A stretch of 64,000 nucleotides of DNA from Temnothorax longispinosus (Eukaryota > Arthropoda > Insecta > Hymenoptera > Formicidae): assembly GCF_030848805.1 (NCBI RefSeq), contig NC_092364.1, positions 17,031,447 through 17,095,446 of the forward strand. Direction: 5' to 3'. Made by a program: the position numbers and the translations under genes. Shown one piece after another: positions 26,501 through 39,535 of this stretch; the first letter of the stretch is position 1, and every line of letters starts with the position of its first letter. Under the pieces are notes generated by a model. It was not told the DNA's origin, made no database searches, and saw nothing but the letters and a program-made list of their open reading frames with translations.

Positions 26501-28661
26501 CTCATTATCGACAAGTTCTGTGTTCGCTCTCCCAGAAAATTAATGGGACAGCCACTCTTCCGGATTCGCATGCGCCATCATTCCTTCCGTTCTTCTGCAT
26601 TCGGACCTATTGTCCCTATTACAATCGATTTCTTTTCCCATCGAAATAATAGTCATCTTGTTAGCGGAACAAACATTTTATTCGTAGGGGAACAAATAAT
26701 TTTCTTCTGACTTTTATTTTTAAAAAATTATTTTTTTTTACCTTGAGCAACGAAAGCCTATGACGAGTCAACATGACTGATTCGCTACCGGACACGTCGG
26801 TTTTCAGCTACACTAACATTGTTCACCCGATGAAAGGGAAGTTCTCGCGTCACACGACGCCACTAACATCAGCACGTACCATAATATTATGACATCGGGC
26901 CGGTCCACTAACTGGTTTTGTATCGATGCCATTACCGGGGCTAATCCGCCACCGGATTTTATCTCGTCCCCAATACCAATACAAGCCGAATGAGAACAAT
27001 GTTTTAACGTAAGCCGCTACGAAGAGGAAAGGTGAGAAGCGCAAACGGGAAGAAACAGGTTCGGGAACCCGCAGATACGTCCCTGTGAGAAGTCAACAGA
27101 ACCCGTAGATCCTGTTGACCGTTTTAGATCGATCATCCTGTTCTTAGGGAGGACTAAAGTATCTTTTGACAAGTCATTTTTGTCCGTTCGTTTCAATCTT
27201 CTTTCGAGGGAATGAAGCGAACGAAATAGATTTTGATGTTGATCTTGCTTTTATCTCGACATAATAAAACCAGACATTCATTTCGACATCGACATCAAAA
27301 ATAAAAAAATTAATCTCTTTAAAATTAAATCTCCTTGAGATAACAATCAATATAATAAAATTGTAACAAAAGATATTCTCACAAAGAATCAAGTCTGCCG
27401 AAAACCGCATCGCCGAAAAAAAAAGAAAATGTACTCTAATCTGAAAATTATTAGAAAGAATTATAAAAGTTAAACGCTCACAACGCTCATAAGTATACGA
27501 AATACATAATAAAAAGGATAAAATAATTCTTCTCGAATATGCGATGACATTTATGTACGCATTCATATAAGCGCGCTTAACTGTCTATAAGATTAGAAGT
27601 AATTAATAAAAGGAAAAAATGTGTATTCTATTTTAACTAAATAAATAACTTCAGTCGCGAGTACATAATTAAATAATTTGTCATGCACCAAGTATAGCTA
27701 TTAAATTCCTGAATAATAATATGCGTCTTCTATTAGCATATCGCGCGTGAGTAACTAGGAGAAGGTAAATATGGTGACATAAACACATAATAAAGTCGTT
27801 TGATTAAAGAGCCTTCGCAAATCGCGTTTTACCGGCGAGAAGAGGATAAGCATTAAAGGTCCGCCGTGTCTTGGCGTAATCACGAGCGTTAATATTCTTC
27901 GCGCGTGCGTGCCTACATGTGCTCGAGTACACCTACAACCGCGCGCGGTTCGATAAAAAGTCGCTCGGGTGTGAAAATCATCATCGCCGTTGTCTTCGTA
28001 ACGACGCGGAACATATCGAAGAAAAATGTACGGCCGGCTGAAATATACTCTGAGAAGTTCATTAACTCTCTCTTAATGCGCGAGGGTGTTGCGTGCTATG
28101 GCACGCGTGGGGTCGCGGCGCACGGCGAACAGCGGGAGATGGTAATTTGCGGCGTAATTTAAAGGAGACTTCATATGCTTTCACGGGCATTACGAACGCT
28201 CCACTTGCAATTCGCGTAACTGCAACGCTCTCGCGTCGCGACTCTCTCGACACGCACGAAATTGCGTATATACGCAACGCGGAACGGATCTTTATAATCT
28301 TGTCGCATTTGTCTGTCCGGTTTAAATTGCCCTCTCAATTATCGGGCGTGTTAGGCATGTTCGCGAAATCGCGCGGATAATAACAATGCATGTGCAATGA
28401 AAACGTATTACTCTTCGCAAAATTGTATGTCGCGTCAGTTTCGCAAGTATCCATTACATGTTCTGTATCTTTATCAGTTCCGCGTATGATTTAGAAAGAA
28501 CTCGATTAAACCGGTAACTTTATATCTCACTTAACTGTTATCACTATTAGAGCCCCAAGGTTTAATGAAGAAATACGACATGCAAATGTTACATGACACT
28601 TGAGATAGATACCATGATTACATAATTAAATCATGTGCAGTTTCTATTAAATATTAATTTA
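17507..28661. other. No supported gene; long intergenic or intronic stretch
   Basis: GC-rich blocks (17500-18200, 19140-19480, 19780-20280, 22380-23000, 23560-24180, 25680-26640, 26760-27080) alternate with AT-rich DNA. A (CA)n/(CT)n patch lies near 18918-18940 and a GA-rich tract at about 26079-26115. The motif GATC recurs around 19735-19790. Apart from a tiny secreted-looking frame at 24080, no frame resembles a protein I know, and frames overlap freely on both strands. Confidence 0.45.
24080..24226 (+). CDS. Possible small secreted peptide (48 codons), weak
   Basis: An ATG with a favourable AAAG context opens a 48-codon frame. The first 13 residues (MSLSILLALALAL) form a strong hydrophobic core like a signal peptide. 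The remainder, about 30 residues, contains two cysteines (25 and 31) and ends in a basic stretch. It is not a family I recognise. Leucine-rich starts arise easily by chance in mixed-composition DNA, no splice sites or neighbours support it, and the opposite strand is also open. Confidence 0.12.
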   Translation: MSLSILLALALALHPALHFGNANRCVVPHACTWLRSNTEPKRMRIQIF

Positions 28662-28749
28662 ATTTTTGGTTTATACGAGACATATTAATTTAATTACATA
28701 TTCTAATGAATATGTAATTAAATTAATATGTCTCGTATAAACCAAAAAT
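28662..28749. repeat. Perfect 42-bp inverted repeat with 4-base loop
   Basis: Arms 28662-28703 and 28708-28749 are exact reverse complements over all 42 bases, separated by TAAT. The outer ends read ATTTTTGGTTTATACGAGAC and its complement. The next outer bases do not pair. I see no target-site duplication and no terminal motif of a known transposon family. The tiny loop and perfect arms suggest a snap-back (template-switch) event, a very young foldback element, or a selected hairpin RNA. Confidence 0.95.
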
Positions 28750-31700
28750 GTTTTACTATCTCTATAATGTAACAGAAAAGATGACAACTGGAAAAACATT
28801 ATATTTTTAGTTACCAATTCCAAAATTATCGCATTGCGCATATTTAAAATTTCTATATTAAAAAAGTCACATTTTTCAGTCTCATATTCTTCATTCCATA
28901 CTCCAAATTTCGTGTTTTATTTTTATTCGATAAGGCGTAGAGAAATGCCGAAGTACCGCTGCACCGGGCTTCAATTAAGCCGAAATGAGATTGCCCCTCG
29001 CGCGGAAGAAAGCACCATGTCACGATCGCGTTTGTGCCTTTCCGAACATCGGAATTGAAGAATTTACGAGTCTGTTGAGCGAGCGAGCATTTGCCCTCCG
29101 CTTCCTCCTGGCCGCACGTCACGTCTCATGCGCACTCTCGCGGTTCCGTTCGGCCGGTCGGTCGAATTTCGTGGCCTCATGTCGCGCCGCCTCTCGTCTC
29201 CTTTCGGCCGTACGTCCATCCCGTGCGGATTCAATGTCCATGCAAAGCAAACGGCGGCCCCGGCACGGCTGTCAATTATCTGTTATATACGGCCCTGGCC
29301 CTCGAACCCATCCTTAACGACCCCTCAAACTTAGCGGGAGGAGAAAGAGGGAGAAAGAGAGGGAGAGGGAGAGAAAGAGTATAGAAGGAGAATGAACACG
29401 TCCCTCCGCCTTGCGCCAAGAAGCACCGAAAATTCACGGGGGCCACGAAGATCGTGAAACGACGTCAGCGAGACGACGAAGAGGACGGGATCGAAGACGA
29501 AGAGGCGACGCGAGATGGACCAGGAGGATCTTTCTGAGAATCATTTGATATTCCAACGTTCCCGCCACGTAACTCGTGGGGTATTCTCCTCCTTTTGTCC
29601 TTCTCTCTGTCTCGAAGAGAGCAGATTCGCCCGCGAATAGCGTGCACTGTGTTATACCTCACCGCCAAATGTGTCAGAATTGCAAATGCGTGCGGTCCGA
29701 CGAAACACGTCGAGTGGCGGTGGCGGCTCGATAGAAACGGAGCGCGAATTCCGCGGTACGAGCTCTAAGATATATTTGAAGACGACCGATGGAGAGGCAG
29801 AATGTTGGGGTATAAAGAGACACGAAAGAAACCGTAGGGACAATGGTGTGAATCGCAACCGAAACGTCAAAAGAATGTTAGATCCACTTTAACATGGAAA
29901 TTTGAGGGAGACCCTATAATTTTAGTCGCATTCTGGACGTCGGCTCTTTGATTTCAACGTTTCTTATATTTTTGTCCAGCAAAAGTTGTGTTTCAATCGC
30001 CCTCAGCAATATTCACACAAACATTTAGACGCCAATTACGTAATATTTGTTAATATTTAATAATACTTCAATTTTACCGAAATTTCCGAACAATTCAGAT
30101 TTTTATGTCAATTTTTATATTATTTGGCGATATTTTAATCAAGAAAAAAAGAGTAATTTCATCAGTCACAAACGGATACTTAAATAATTTGGACAACTTA
30201 TGACAAACGAAAAGGAGTTATTGGCATCTAAAGCATAAAACGCACGAATCCGTGATTAGAACATTCGAGTTAACGAATATTTTAACAGGTTGAATCAGGC
30301 TTGTCCAGAAACGACGGAGCAGTTGAACAGGATGTTAGAGTTAACAAGGGGAGTTATAAGGACTTCATCCCTTTCGCTCGTAAACGCCAACGCCTCGTAA
30401 TTATAACGAGATGTTTTCTTCGAATATAACGAGCACACCTGATGAGATCGGAAAGTAATAGCTCGAAGTGCTAGCACTTTGGATCAGTCCTTGTTAAGTT
30501 GATACCGATGTGCCGCAAATTAATCGAACAGTTTAATTAGCTAATATAGATGTAGATAATATTTCTTGTAAAATTGTGTAATCACGTCGTACATGAAGTA
30601 TTATCGCGATAACGAACCGATTAGTCGTAAACATGAATATCGTTACATCTCGCTAACAAAAATGTAAACTAATTTTTTGTATCACTAACCTGAGATTTGA
30701 AGCGGTCACAAACTTCGAGATTGACTATAGTTTTATCGGCTATGAGGTTCTTTTTTTCACAGCCAATCTTGGAAAGATAATACCCGATATGATACTTGAA
30801 TTTCGACCTTGAATCCGACGATGCGAACGCGTGCAGATGATGCACTATCACACAAAAAATTTATATCGTCACGATAGCGTTAGAAATCGAGAAAATTAAC
30901 CGCGTGTGACAGTCCGCCGATTCTCGATTGTCTCAAGATATTGTTGTTTAACGTATGTACAGGATGATCAAAAATGTCATATACATCATATGTATCTAAT
31001 AATTAAATGCGTTTCATTATTTATTTAAAAAATTAGTTAAAGGTAATTATATCATAATATTACAAATATTTAAAAGATTTTACCGAGAATAAAATAAAAG
31101 AAAACAAACATGGGAAGGAATGTGAAGCAAAGTTTTTTTCAATATCGTTCGTCATTACGCGGGTATCATCCTTCATCTCTTTTCTCGATATCAAATCGCG
31201 ATATAGCGGATGTGCTCACTTGAAAAATTGACTCCACCTGGCCCCGCACACGCCGGATGAGATTGCCTTCGTAATTTCTCCACGGCTGGCCTCTACGAGC
31301 CGCGCTTCTTTAAAAGCACCACGCGATTGAACGCGCGCCTCGCCGATCCGCCGAAGGTGCGTCGCCGGCCGGATAATGGCTTATTAACAAAGCGTTGCCG
31401 TGGAACGCGGGGAAGTGACAGAGAGGGGCCTTGACGAGAATCGTACGATGGAATCGAGAAGAGAGACGCGGAGGGAATGCGAGAATCCTGACGCCGGGAG
31501 TCGAGTCACGGGTTACTTCGACGCCTTCGTAGAAAGGGCTCCAACACAACGGGGCTTTAATTACGCCGATATCACGGTAATTAAGCTGATCAATGCGTGC
31601 CATTGTGCGCTGAGCGGAGGGTCTCAGCGCTTCTCCCGGTTCCTATCCACAATCCTGACCACGAACCTCCTCCCGCACGCCACAAAAGCACTCCACCCTC

Positions 31701-33948
31701 CGTGGAGATACAAGGACGTATCCTGCCCGCAGTCGAATCTTCACCGCGACCACCTCGCCGCCGCGCCGCCGCCGTGGAAAAGCCACGACAAAGAACGGGG
31801 AGGAGAATAAACACAGTGACTCTTCCGATCCCGTCGATGATACGCAAACCGTTGGACCTTCTACCGGCGCGGGCGACGCGAACGTCGAGCACGAAGAACC
31901 ACCGCGGCCGCACAAATGGATCCCTCATGGGGAGATTATTTCGTTCGATCGTTCGACCAGATCCGAGACTGATGGAATTCAATGGAGAGGAACGCTTCGC
32001 GCGGCATTGTTTCTACGCCCCTCAATCTTTTTAATCCGTTAAAGTATAATGACCGCGCACGAATATCGTTCGGTTCTTTCAATGCATCTTGCCTAATAGC
32101 GATTGTTATAATTTGTAAGATAGATTAAAACTCTCTTATATATTCTTGTATTCGATTTTTATTTAATTATTACGTGCAACTTTCCTATTAAACAAACATA
32201 AATTAGGATTGAGATATTAGCTTTAAATTAAATACAACACTTCCTTACAAAACGTTTAGTGCGTTTCATTAAGAAAGTTACTCACAGTAATTTGTAAAAG
32301 TATATTAAAAGCGCCGTGTTATTTCCGTTCTATCATGATGAACTACATTTATCTCTAATACTAAAATTATGAATGTACTATTCCGCTTGAATATCTGTTT
32401 GCATATCCTAGATTGATATGCAGTTCACATGAAACATGTCGGAATGCCTAGTAGCAACGAATGGATAAAGCCATTAGTTATTACAGGTTGCGTGCGATTC
32501 ATGTTCGAAGAATTTCCTATATCCTCAAGCTACTATACTACAATTATGGTAATCAAATAAGAAAAAAAAAGATACATTCTCTAATATCTCTCTAATACTT
32601 CTGTGTTTCGATAATTACCATGCGGCCAAAAATATCGGGAGAAAGCTTAACGAATAATCATTCGCTATATCTATCGATTTTGAATTCTCTGTTAAACCCC
32701 ATCTTACGGCATAGAATTTCACCTTACACAATCATCGACTTTCGAAGTAATCATTGTTTGACGAGCTACGCAAACCTTAAAGGCATATATATATTTTTTT
32801 ATGCTGCTCACTCGGAAATATGCAACGCTATACATGGTAATGTTTCTCGATTTTCTTGCCTAGCTCATGCGCAATCACGTTATGATCTCAGGTGCATGTT
32901 TGTTTCTTTCATAAAGAAATATATCCCATATATACCTATGCATCGAAAATTTTTGAATTAATAAATGTATTAAATTGCACAAGCTTTCATCTTATACATC
33001 ATATAGCAGAATACATTTATTAACTTATTTATGTCGAAATAAAAAATTCTCGTACATATATGTGTTTATAATTCTCGTTATCTGCTACACATTCCACATT
33101 CCATACGCAAATATTTTCAAGAGTACCTATATTTAAAAGCTTTTGATAATTCATTTCTTTAATTAACGCATGGATGTTGTTGTTTGTCAAGTTTCTTGTT
33201 CATTAAATTCTTGTACGAGACGCAGGAAGCGATCTAACTGAGCGAGGAAGAAAGAAGGCGCATTTGTTTGCTACCGCCCATACAGTTTCCAGTGTTTGTC
33301 GTAAGAGTTAGGACACTGAACGTCTCTTTGCGAAGACCCGCTTCATCCGGTGTTCCCCACTGTTTCAAGCAAGAAAAATGTTCAGAGATGCGCCGACTTT
33401 GTTCCTCACTCTTTTTGATTTTAACGTCTGTTTGCCCCGCCATTTCCTGAAACATGTACCCGTGGAGACAGACTGGATGCATTCGATTTTTTTCTACAAC
33501 TGCGCAGGGATATGATGGGGATTCCATTAGTCATGTTTACTCGGGACTGTCAGAGCATTGGGACACATATAGACTAGCAGAATGTAAACCGCAGCAGATT
33601 ACGCTTAGCAATTCATTTTTATAAAATTAATTTTAATATGATTAGAAAAGTTTGTGAAATTTCTTATTAATTGTAACTATTATTAGTTATAATTAAAATA
33701 GAGATATCAAAACTATAATACGTGAAAATAATTTCTCAGGTATCTATTTAAAATTAAGTTAAAGAAACGCGCAATAAGTCCAACGGTGCATATATAAAAA
33801 TATATTGTACGTTTCGTATAATCATAAAATTTTTACAAGCAAAGACAATTTTTCATTAAAACCGAAAAAGTGAGGAACGCAATTCGTGCATTTTTAAACT
33901 CATTTTCATATTATGTGAATTTGCATTGACCAACTGCTTCATTTTTAG
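28750..33948. other. No supported gene; upstream or intronic flank
   Basis: A GC-rich block at 28930-29720 contains a GA-rich run (about 29340-29381). A second block lies at 31200-32030. The remainder is AT-rich. A 98-codon minus-strand frame at 33234-33527 lies in neutral-composition DNA and reads fairly protein-like, but starts and splice sites are unclear. If the gene to the right begins upstream, its earlier exons, which must end in phase 0, were not found here. Confidence 0.4.
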
Positions 33949-34234
33949 GTTACAGTCACCGGTTCAACCACGACAAGTACGAACACAGTCCATCCTAGTG
34001 TAAACGATATGGACTGGTTTGCCGGTGTCGCCGAAGAAGAATTATTGTATTATACCGGCGTCGGCAACGACGTCGATTCCCTGTGGGCTGTTATTGGGAG
34101 TTTTGTACCGCCACCACCTAGACCACCTTATCTACCCGAAGAGAGCATTGCCACCGATGGGCTCACCACCTGCGATTTGTGTTCGTGGGCATGGAGAAAC
34201 GATAGGCATTCTTTTTCCCTGGACGGCACCCTTG
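33949..34234 (+). CDS. Internal exon: ectodomain of single-pass membrane protein (partial gene)
   Basis: The exon is bounded by an acceptor (CTTCATTTTTAG|GTTACAG) preceded by a pyrimidine tract and a branchpoint-like CATTGAC, and by a near-consensus donor (CTTG|GTAAGT). An in-frame TAG overlaps the acceptor, so the reading frame begins here; an alternative acceptor lies six bases further in (TTACAG|TCACC). It encodes 95 residues: an S/T-rich start (VTVTGSTTTSTNTV), an acidic and aromatic stretch (MDWFAG, then EEELLYY), a proline-rich run (VPPPPRPPYLPEE, about residues 53-65) and a CxxC (TCDLC, Cys75 and Cys78) followed by a Trp-rich WAW. It ends in phase 1, which matches the exon at 56289. 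By topology it would lie outside the cell. I do not recognise the family; earlier exons, including any signal peptide, are missing or lie outside the window. Confidence 0.75.
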
Positions 34235-37200
34235 GTAAGTCTTATACATTTCTCGTCATACTAGAATTTTATCGCTTTTTTTTCTCGTTCGGAAAATGTG
34301 CTAGTTATTTTTAATTTAACCATTTATTATACAAGCATAATCAAAAACAACAAAATCTAACATATAAAATCTACTCGTATAAAAGCCAGTATATAAGCAT
34401 AACATAAAATAAAATTATATATTTAAAAAAAATAAATCCCGTGATTATATATCATTTTATTAAATAAATTTAAAAATAAATAAGTAAATTTTGAAAAATC
34501 CATGAGTGTGAAAAACTGTGAAGAACTCTTCCTTTCATAAAATAAAACTACTTATATTTAAGTAAGATTTCGACACTAAAAAAAATAAAAACGTTTAATT
34601 CTGTCGACCCATTCTGTCTTACACCGTTAACTTTCAAACGCCGAACTTTATTAAATGTTTTAATTGCTCCACATTAGGTCACTCGAACGCAATCCAAGAA
34701 TTTTCTATCCGGCACGAGGAAAAATACTATCGAAATATGTTCGCTTCAAATAATGTGGCGTTCGTCATATGCTCTGTCAGTTTTTCTTGTCATCACTTCA
34801 GCTAGTAGTTCTCGAAAGATGACGAGTGGTCTTTCGAGCCATGCATCTGTCCACATCAGAACCGAGGGTTATTCCTCGTATACACACTCAACCATGTTTG
34901 CAACGTGTTTATTCGTCAAACAGCTTTTCCAGTCTAGTACGTGCTTCAAGATTTGGGGAGATCCCTCTCGAATAAACGTCAACGAAGGTTCATTGTAACG
35001 ATGCTGTGAAATTTCTATTCCTCTATAGGAACCCTCACGAATATCAAGCGCGTTAGATTCTCTTCTAATTATCATTATGTCGCACGCGTACAAGTTTTTA
35101 TTTCATATATTATTCTAACATAATTTCATATACAATAAAAAAATAAAGATATAAACAATGTAAGTTTTTTTATTGGAACGCTAAACGTTAATTATCTAGC
35201 AGTTCGTGGTAAAATTTGTAAGAATATCTACATACTATGACTTGGTTTACAATCTTCTCAGATATCTTTATTTCTCACTCCGCTTGCCGCACGCAGAAAG
35301 TACTACATGGAGATTTTCATTATTATGGATTGTGCTCCAAATCAAAGGTTGGACACAGAATAAACATCGGCGCGATTATAAGAGAGATCGTTATTACGAG
35401 CACACGAGATGACCGTCTTAAGCACAATCATTAAACGTAATGATAAGTAATGCAAACATATGGCGTACATAGTACGTGCCGCATTTTTTGCCACCTTTGT
35501 TGTTCGCGATTTTTGTCACATCTTAATTGCAAGAGCACAAAAAATGCATTTAATACAGTTTTACATGATGGTAATATTACTTTCTCATTCATAATTAATA
35601 CATGCTAAAAGAAACGGAAAATAGTAATCCTGCTATATAAAAAACGGAGGCAGATTGAAAAATATTAAAACCGCAGCAAAATCATGGAAAATTGCTATGC
35701 AAGATCGCTAGAAGCTTTATGCTTTTCTGTTCCTTATCTCTCGCTTTACTTATTTCTCATTTTTCATCTATATTAATCAGCAGCTGTATTAATTCTCGTA
35801 ACGGAGATATTGCTAGAACCGTTTCCGTCATATTTTATAGCGGAAGCACGAAGCCAGACATATTAATTGTGCATCAAACAAATATTTTGTTTATTAAATT
35901 TGACTTTAAAATGGAGGAAATCGATCAAAATATATTAATGAGTGAAACGAGATAACAATTGTCGATTATAAAGAATTCGACGGACCTCCCTGTGTTCCCT
36001 ATCGTAACGTGTAAACTGCAAGGGATAATTCTCGGATGCTTTCCCCCAACGTAGGCCGACCTTCACATCCGGTTGATGTGCCCCGACCAATCAGAAACAC
36101 GCCGGTCCCGCTCCCATGATTCTCCCCTTCGGGATCGGTGTTCGCACGTACGCACGAAACGTACAAGTTTCTGCATCATGACACGCGGTGCCTTCCCCAC
36201 TCCTCCGGTGGGCCTTCTTCAGGGGCCTCGCCCCTATCCTCTTCCGCCCCGCGGACCCCGTCGTCCGGGCACGCATTATCGCCATTACCATGAATTCCCG
36301 CAGTTATTACGCCTCTGTTGCACCGCCACCAAAATGGCGGCTGGGTGCATCCTACCGTGCGAGGAGGACGCACTCCTCGTCTGCTCCTCTTTTTATTGTG
36401 GCGCCTGCGCTGCCGGCATGTCGTGCTACGTTATACCGCTCGACAATTAACGTCGAGAATGGCGGCGGTCGACGGTGGGGATAATTGACCCTGTCAGGAC
36501 TATGACAGCACTTTTACACTGCTGCATGATTCGCTGGGTCAATCTCCTCTCGTGCTTTATATTTTGTATCGGATAGCCGTAGCGTATTTCCGGTCGCGAT
36601 GAAAGCCGAAGTTTTATATTAGATCCGAATCTAATCCCGGCCCTTGATCATTCGTTGCCTTTGTTTCCGACGACGATAAAATCGTTTGATACCTCTTGCA
36701 AGTTCAATCACAATACCAACGGATACTCTCTATGCGTGAATAGAGACGTAACATGTAACCGTTTATGAACTCCGAATGAAAGTCGTTAGTCATCACGCCA
36801 TCGTCATACCAATTAAACCTTAATTATTATCACGTTATAACTTGTTGTAACACATGGGAAAAATTTCCTCGTTCTATTATCTTCATAAACGCACGCGTCA
36901 TGTACTACACGGCTTGTGAGAAACATGTTTCGAGACGCGCGACGCGACGTCCTCGTCGCCAAATCACAAAGTAGTATGGCGCACGAGTGGAACCCGGCGG
37001 TAAATAAAGAAAATAGAATCGGAGCAAGAGAACGGTGCATCAGGGGCTTCAAGGAGGCTGGCAACGGCGGTAATCATCGCGTCACTTCCTATCCTTCACG
37101 ACGTAATAATTACGAGATCGCGCCTCTTACTCTCGACATGATGCAGGCCCCGTGCTTGTCGACGAGGAAAGACAACGAGGAAGGCGGGGAGATCGGGACC

Positions 37201-39179
37201 GGCAAAGAAAACAGAGGAGAGAACGGACTTAATGCGAGCTTACGAGTATCTTTCGGTCTTTTGCCTCGTGTCGACGTAGGCCGCACGATTCGGCGTGACT
37301 TCAACAGCGAGCAATAACTCGTACATTTCGCACTCGGAGATCTGCGCGAAGGTTCGTTAACGCTCGACGAGGGTGGCATTTATTATGAACGACGAGTAAA
37401 AATGTTTCACACGGAGAGCCAGTAAGGGATTCGCAAATATAAGAACAAAGGGTGATTATTACTGTACCCTGAAGGAACGTTCCACTCAGGGAAATGTATC
37501 AAGTTAACAAGGAAAAGTAGTTCGAGTATTATTTATTAAGTTTCAAGTAGGTAGTAATAGTGAACGTTGAAGTTCAAGGATTATAAAAAAAAGACTTAAA
37601 AAATTCTACAAATTTGAATTTTTACGAATATTTTTGCTATCTTTTAATAGTTTGCAAAAGAATGTAATATTCTTATCGTCAATTCCACAACATATTTTAA
37701 TTATTATATAGATTAATATGTCTATAATTTTACGGATTTTTAATAAATATTTAAAATAAAGCAGATAAATAAATAAAAAATAAATAACTGTAAAAAAATC
37801 ATAAGCGTCTGTTATAACTATATACATAATCATACAGAAAAATGACCTTCCATTATGGATTTATGAATACTTTTGTCGGACTCTAACATTTGCCTTTCAT
37901 TGTGTTAGAAATCTCGTGTTCCAGAGCGGTTAATCTCAGCGCTTTGCGTCGGAATATAAATCGATTTAATAATGCTCGACGCATAACGGCGCGTGTATAA
38001 ATCGCCGGACATTAATTGCACCGCGACATTAAGCAAAGCGTACTACGCTGCACAAAGCGACTTAGACTTTATTCTCGAGAAAATAAGAAATAATGCGCAT
38101 AAAGTTGCGACATGCAAATCAATCACGTTCAAATGCTCACGGTCCATACGCTAAGACATTAATAATGGCATTAATTGTAACAGAAACTAATCGAACTATT
38201 TAGAATTAATATCTTAATTTTTTATCTATTTATTTTATCTAAATTATTTAGATTGATATCTTCATTGGTTTATCCGATGCGAAGAGACAGAGTTAGAATT
38301 TTCTGCAGTATAATAAAAAGTAAAACCCTCCCGTAAATAATGGAAAATCGTACATCTAATTCACGCTATATGCCTGCGAGCACATTTCGCTATTTTCACG
38401 GTACGATAACCAGCAGGTAGCCGTACTCTCTCGCGTATATCCGTACTGGATCGATGTTATCTCGTTGCGTATACGCCTGGACCAAGGGAACGTAACGAAG
38501 TCTCCCTTAGTCCAACGGTAAGCATCTCCTCCGTCTCCTCTTCTTCTTCGCCGTCCACGTCGTCGTTCCCCCCGTTCCTCTCGACGCCTTCCTTTTTCGA
38601 CGAGCCACAGTGTCGGGCATTCGCTGCGACGAAAGTAAGCACCTTCGCGCCTGTATACCGCGCGATGCCGACGAATGCAAACGAGAACGAGTAGCGAGGG
38701 GGTCCCGTGCGCGTGAACGAAAATTTCATGGGGTAACCATCGAGTCCCACCTTCCCGCCTCTTTATGTGCCCTGAGCCGTGCACTTTTAATCTAAAAGCC
38801 GATCTCGCCCACGTAGATTTATTGGCAGGGCCGGCGAAGCGACGTATTCGAGTGGTGCGTAGGCTACCACTCGTGCGCGATTTCCTTCGATCGCGAGCAC
38901 GTGATTGCAAGCGCACGAATTTAACGTTTGTTGCGCTGTTTCACGAAAAACAGAACATTTTTTAATTCAAAGAGAATCCAAAAACATGATAAAAAATCAC
39001 ATCACTGTAAGATTAATCTTTATGCATCTGCCTCTTAAAGAAAAGATCTATGTAGATGCAGAAATTTTTATGACAATCTTATTATTCGCGGCAAGACATG
39101 AATTAGATATCTACGGATATGCAGAATTAAACATAATGATAATTATATATAAATATATAAATATATCTTAAAAAATAGA
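34235..39179 (+). other. Intron, first part; holds a promoter-like CpG block
   Basis: This is the start of the 22-kb intron between the two main exons. It is AT-rich except at about 34680-35000 and 36000-36480. The latter has promoter-like motifs and is listed separately. A further GC-rich block at 38360-38920 carries a 186-codon minus-strand frame rich in Arg and Glu that looks compositional. No transposon ends were recognised here. Confidence 0.5.
36085..36468 (+). promoter_or_regulatory. Promoter-like segment: CCAAT box and two ATGGCGGC motifs
   Basis: Within a CpG-rich island in the large intron, GACCAATCAG (36085-36094) matches the CCAAT-box core bound by NF-Y. AAAATGGCGGC (36331-36341) matches the YY1/Pho-type promoter element seen near many transcription starts, and a second, weaker copy (GAATGGCGGC) lies at about 36458. 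Together they suggest an internal promoter or enhancer of unknown direction. No start exon with a clear donor was identified downstream, so the call is inference from motifs only. Confidence 0.25.
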
Positions 39180-39535
39180 TTAACCCGTTGTGTGTCACAT
39201 GGGGTCCAGTGGACCCCAGGCTTTTTTTTATTTTTTTCTTTAAAGTATACTATTTTGAGAGTAAAACGCACAGTTTTTTTACTCTATCTCAAAAAATTTT
39301 GATAAATATTTTTGTAAAAAAGTCAAATTTCTCGAAAAAAAAATTTTTTCTCGCGTTTTTTCAACATAAAAAAATTTTTTAAATTATTGGATTATCAAGA
39401 GGAAGTCACAAATTAATTCCAGTTCAAGGTTTGAGTCGATACATCAAAAAGAACGCAAATGGAAACTGTTGTGGGGTCCATTGGACCCCGTGTGACCACT
39501 ACGTTATTTTTAGGTGCGTGACCACAACGGGTTAA
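39180..39535. mobile_element. piggyBac-type MITE, TTAA target duplication
   Basis: The element is flanked by TTAA at 39180-39183 and 39532-39535. Its ends are the inverted repeats CCCGTTGTG (39184-39192) and CACAACGGG (39523-39531). Just inside each end is a subterminal palindrome: GGGGTCCAGTGGACCCC at 39201-39217 and GGGGTCCATTGGACCCC at 39473-39489. TTAA targeting and ends starting CCC are hallmarks of piggyBac transposons. The interior, about 250 bases, is AT-rich with no transposase, so it is non-autonomous. It sits inside the large plus-strand intron. Confidence 0.9.

Noticed and set aside
38356..38916. 186-codon minus-strand open frame
   Set aside because: Arg/Glu-rich, in CpG-rich DNA, overlapping frames on the other strand, with no domain or splice support.
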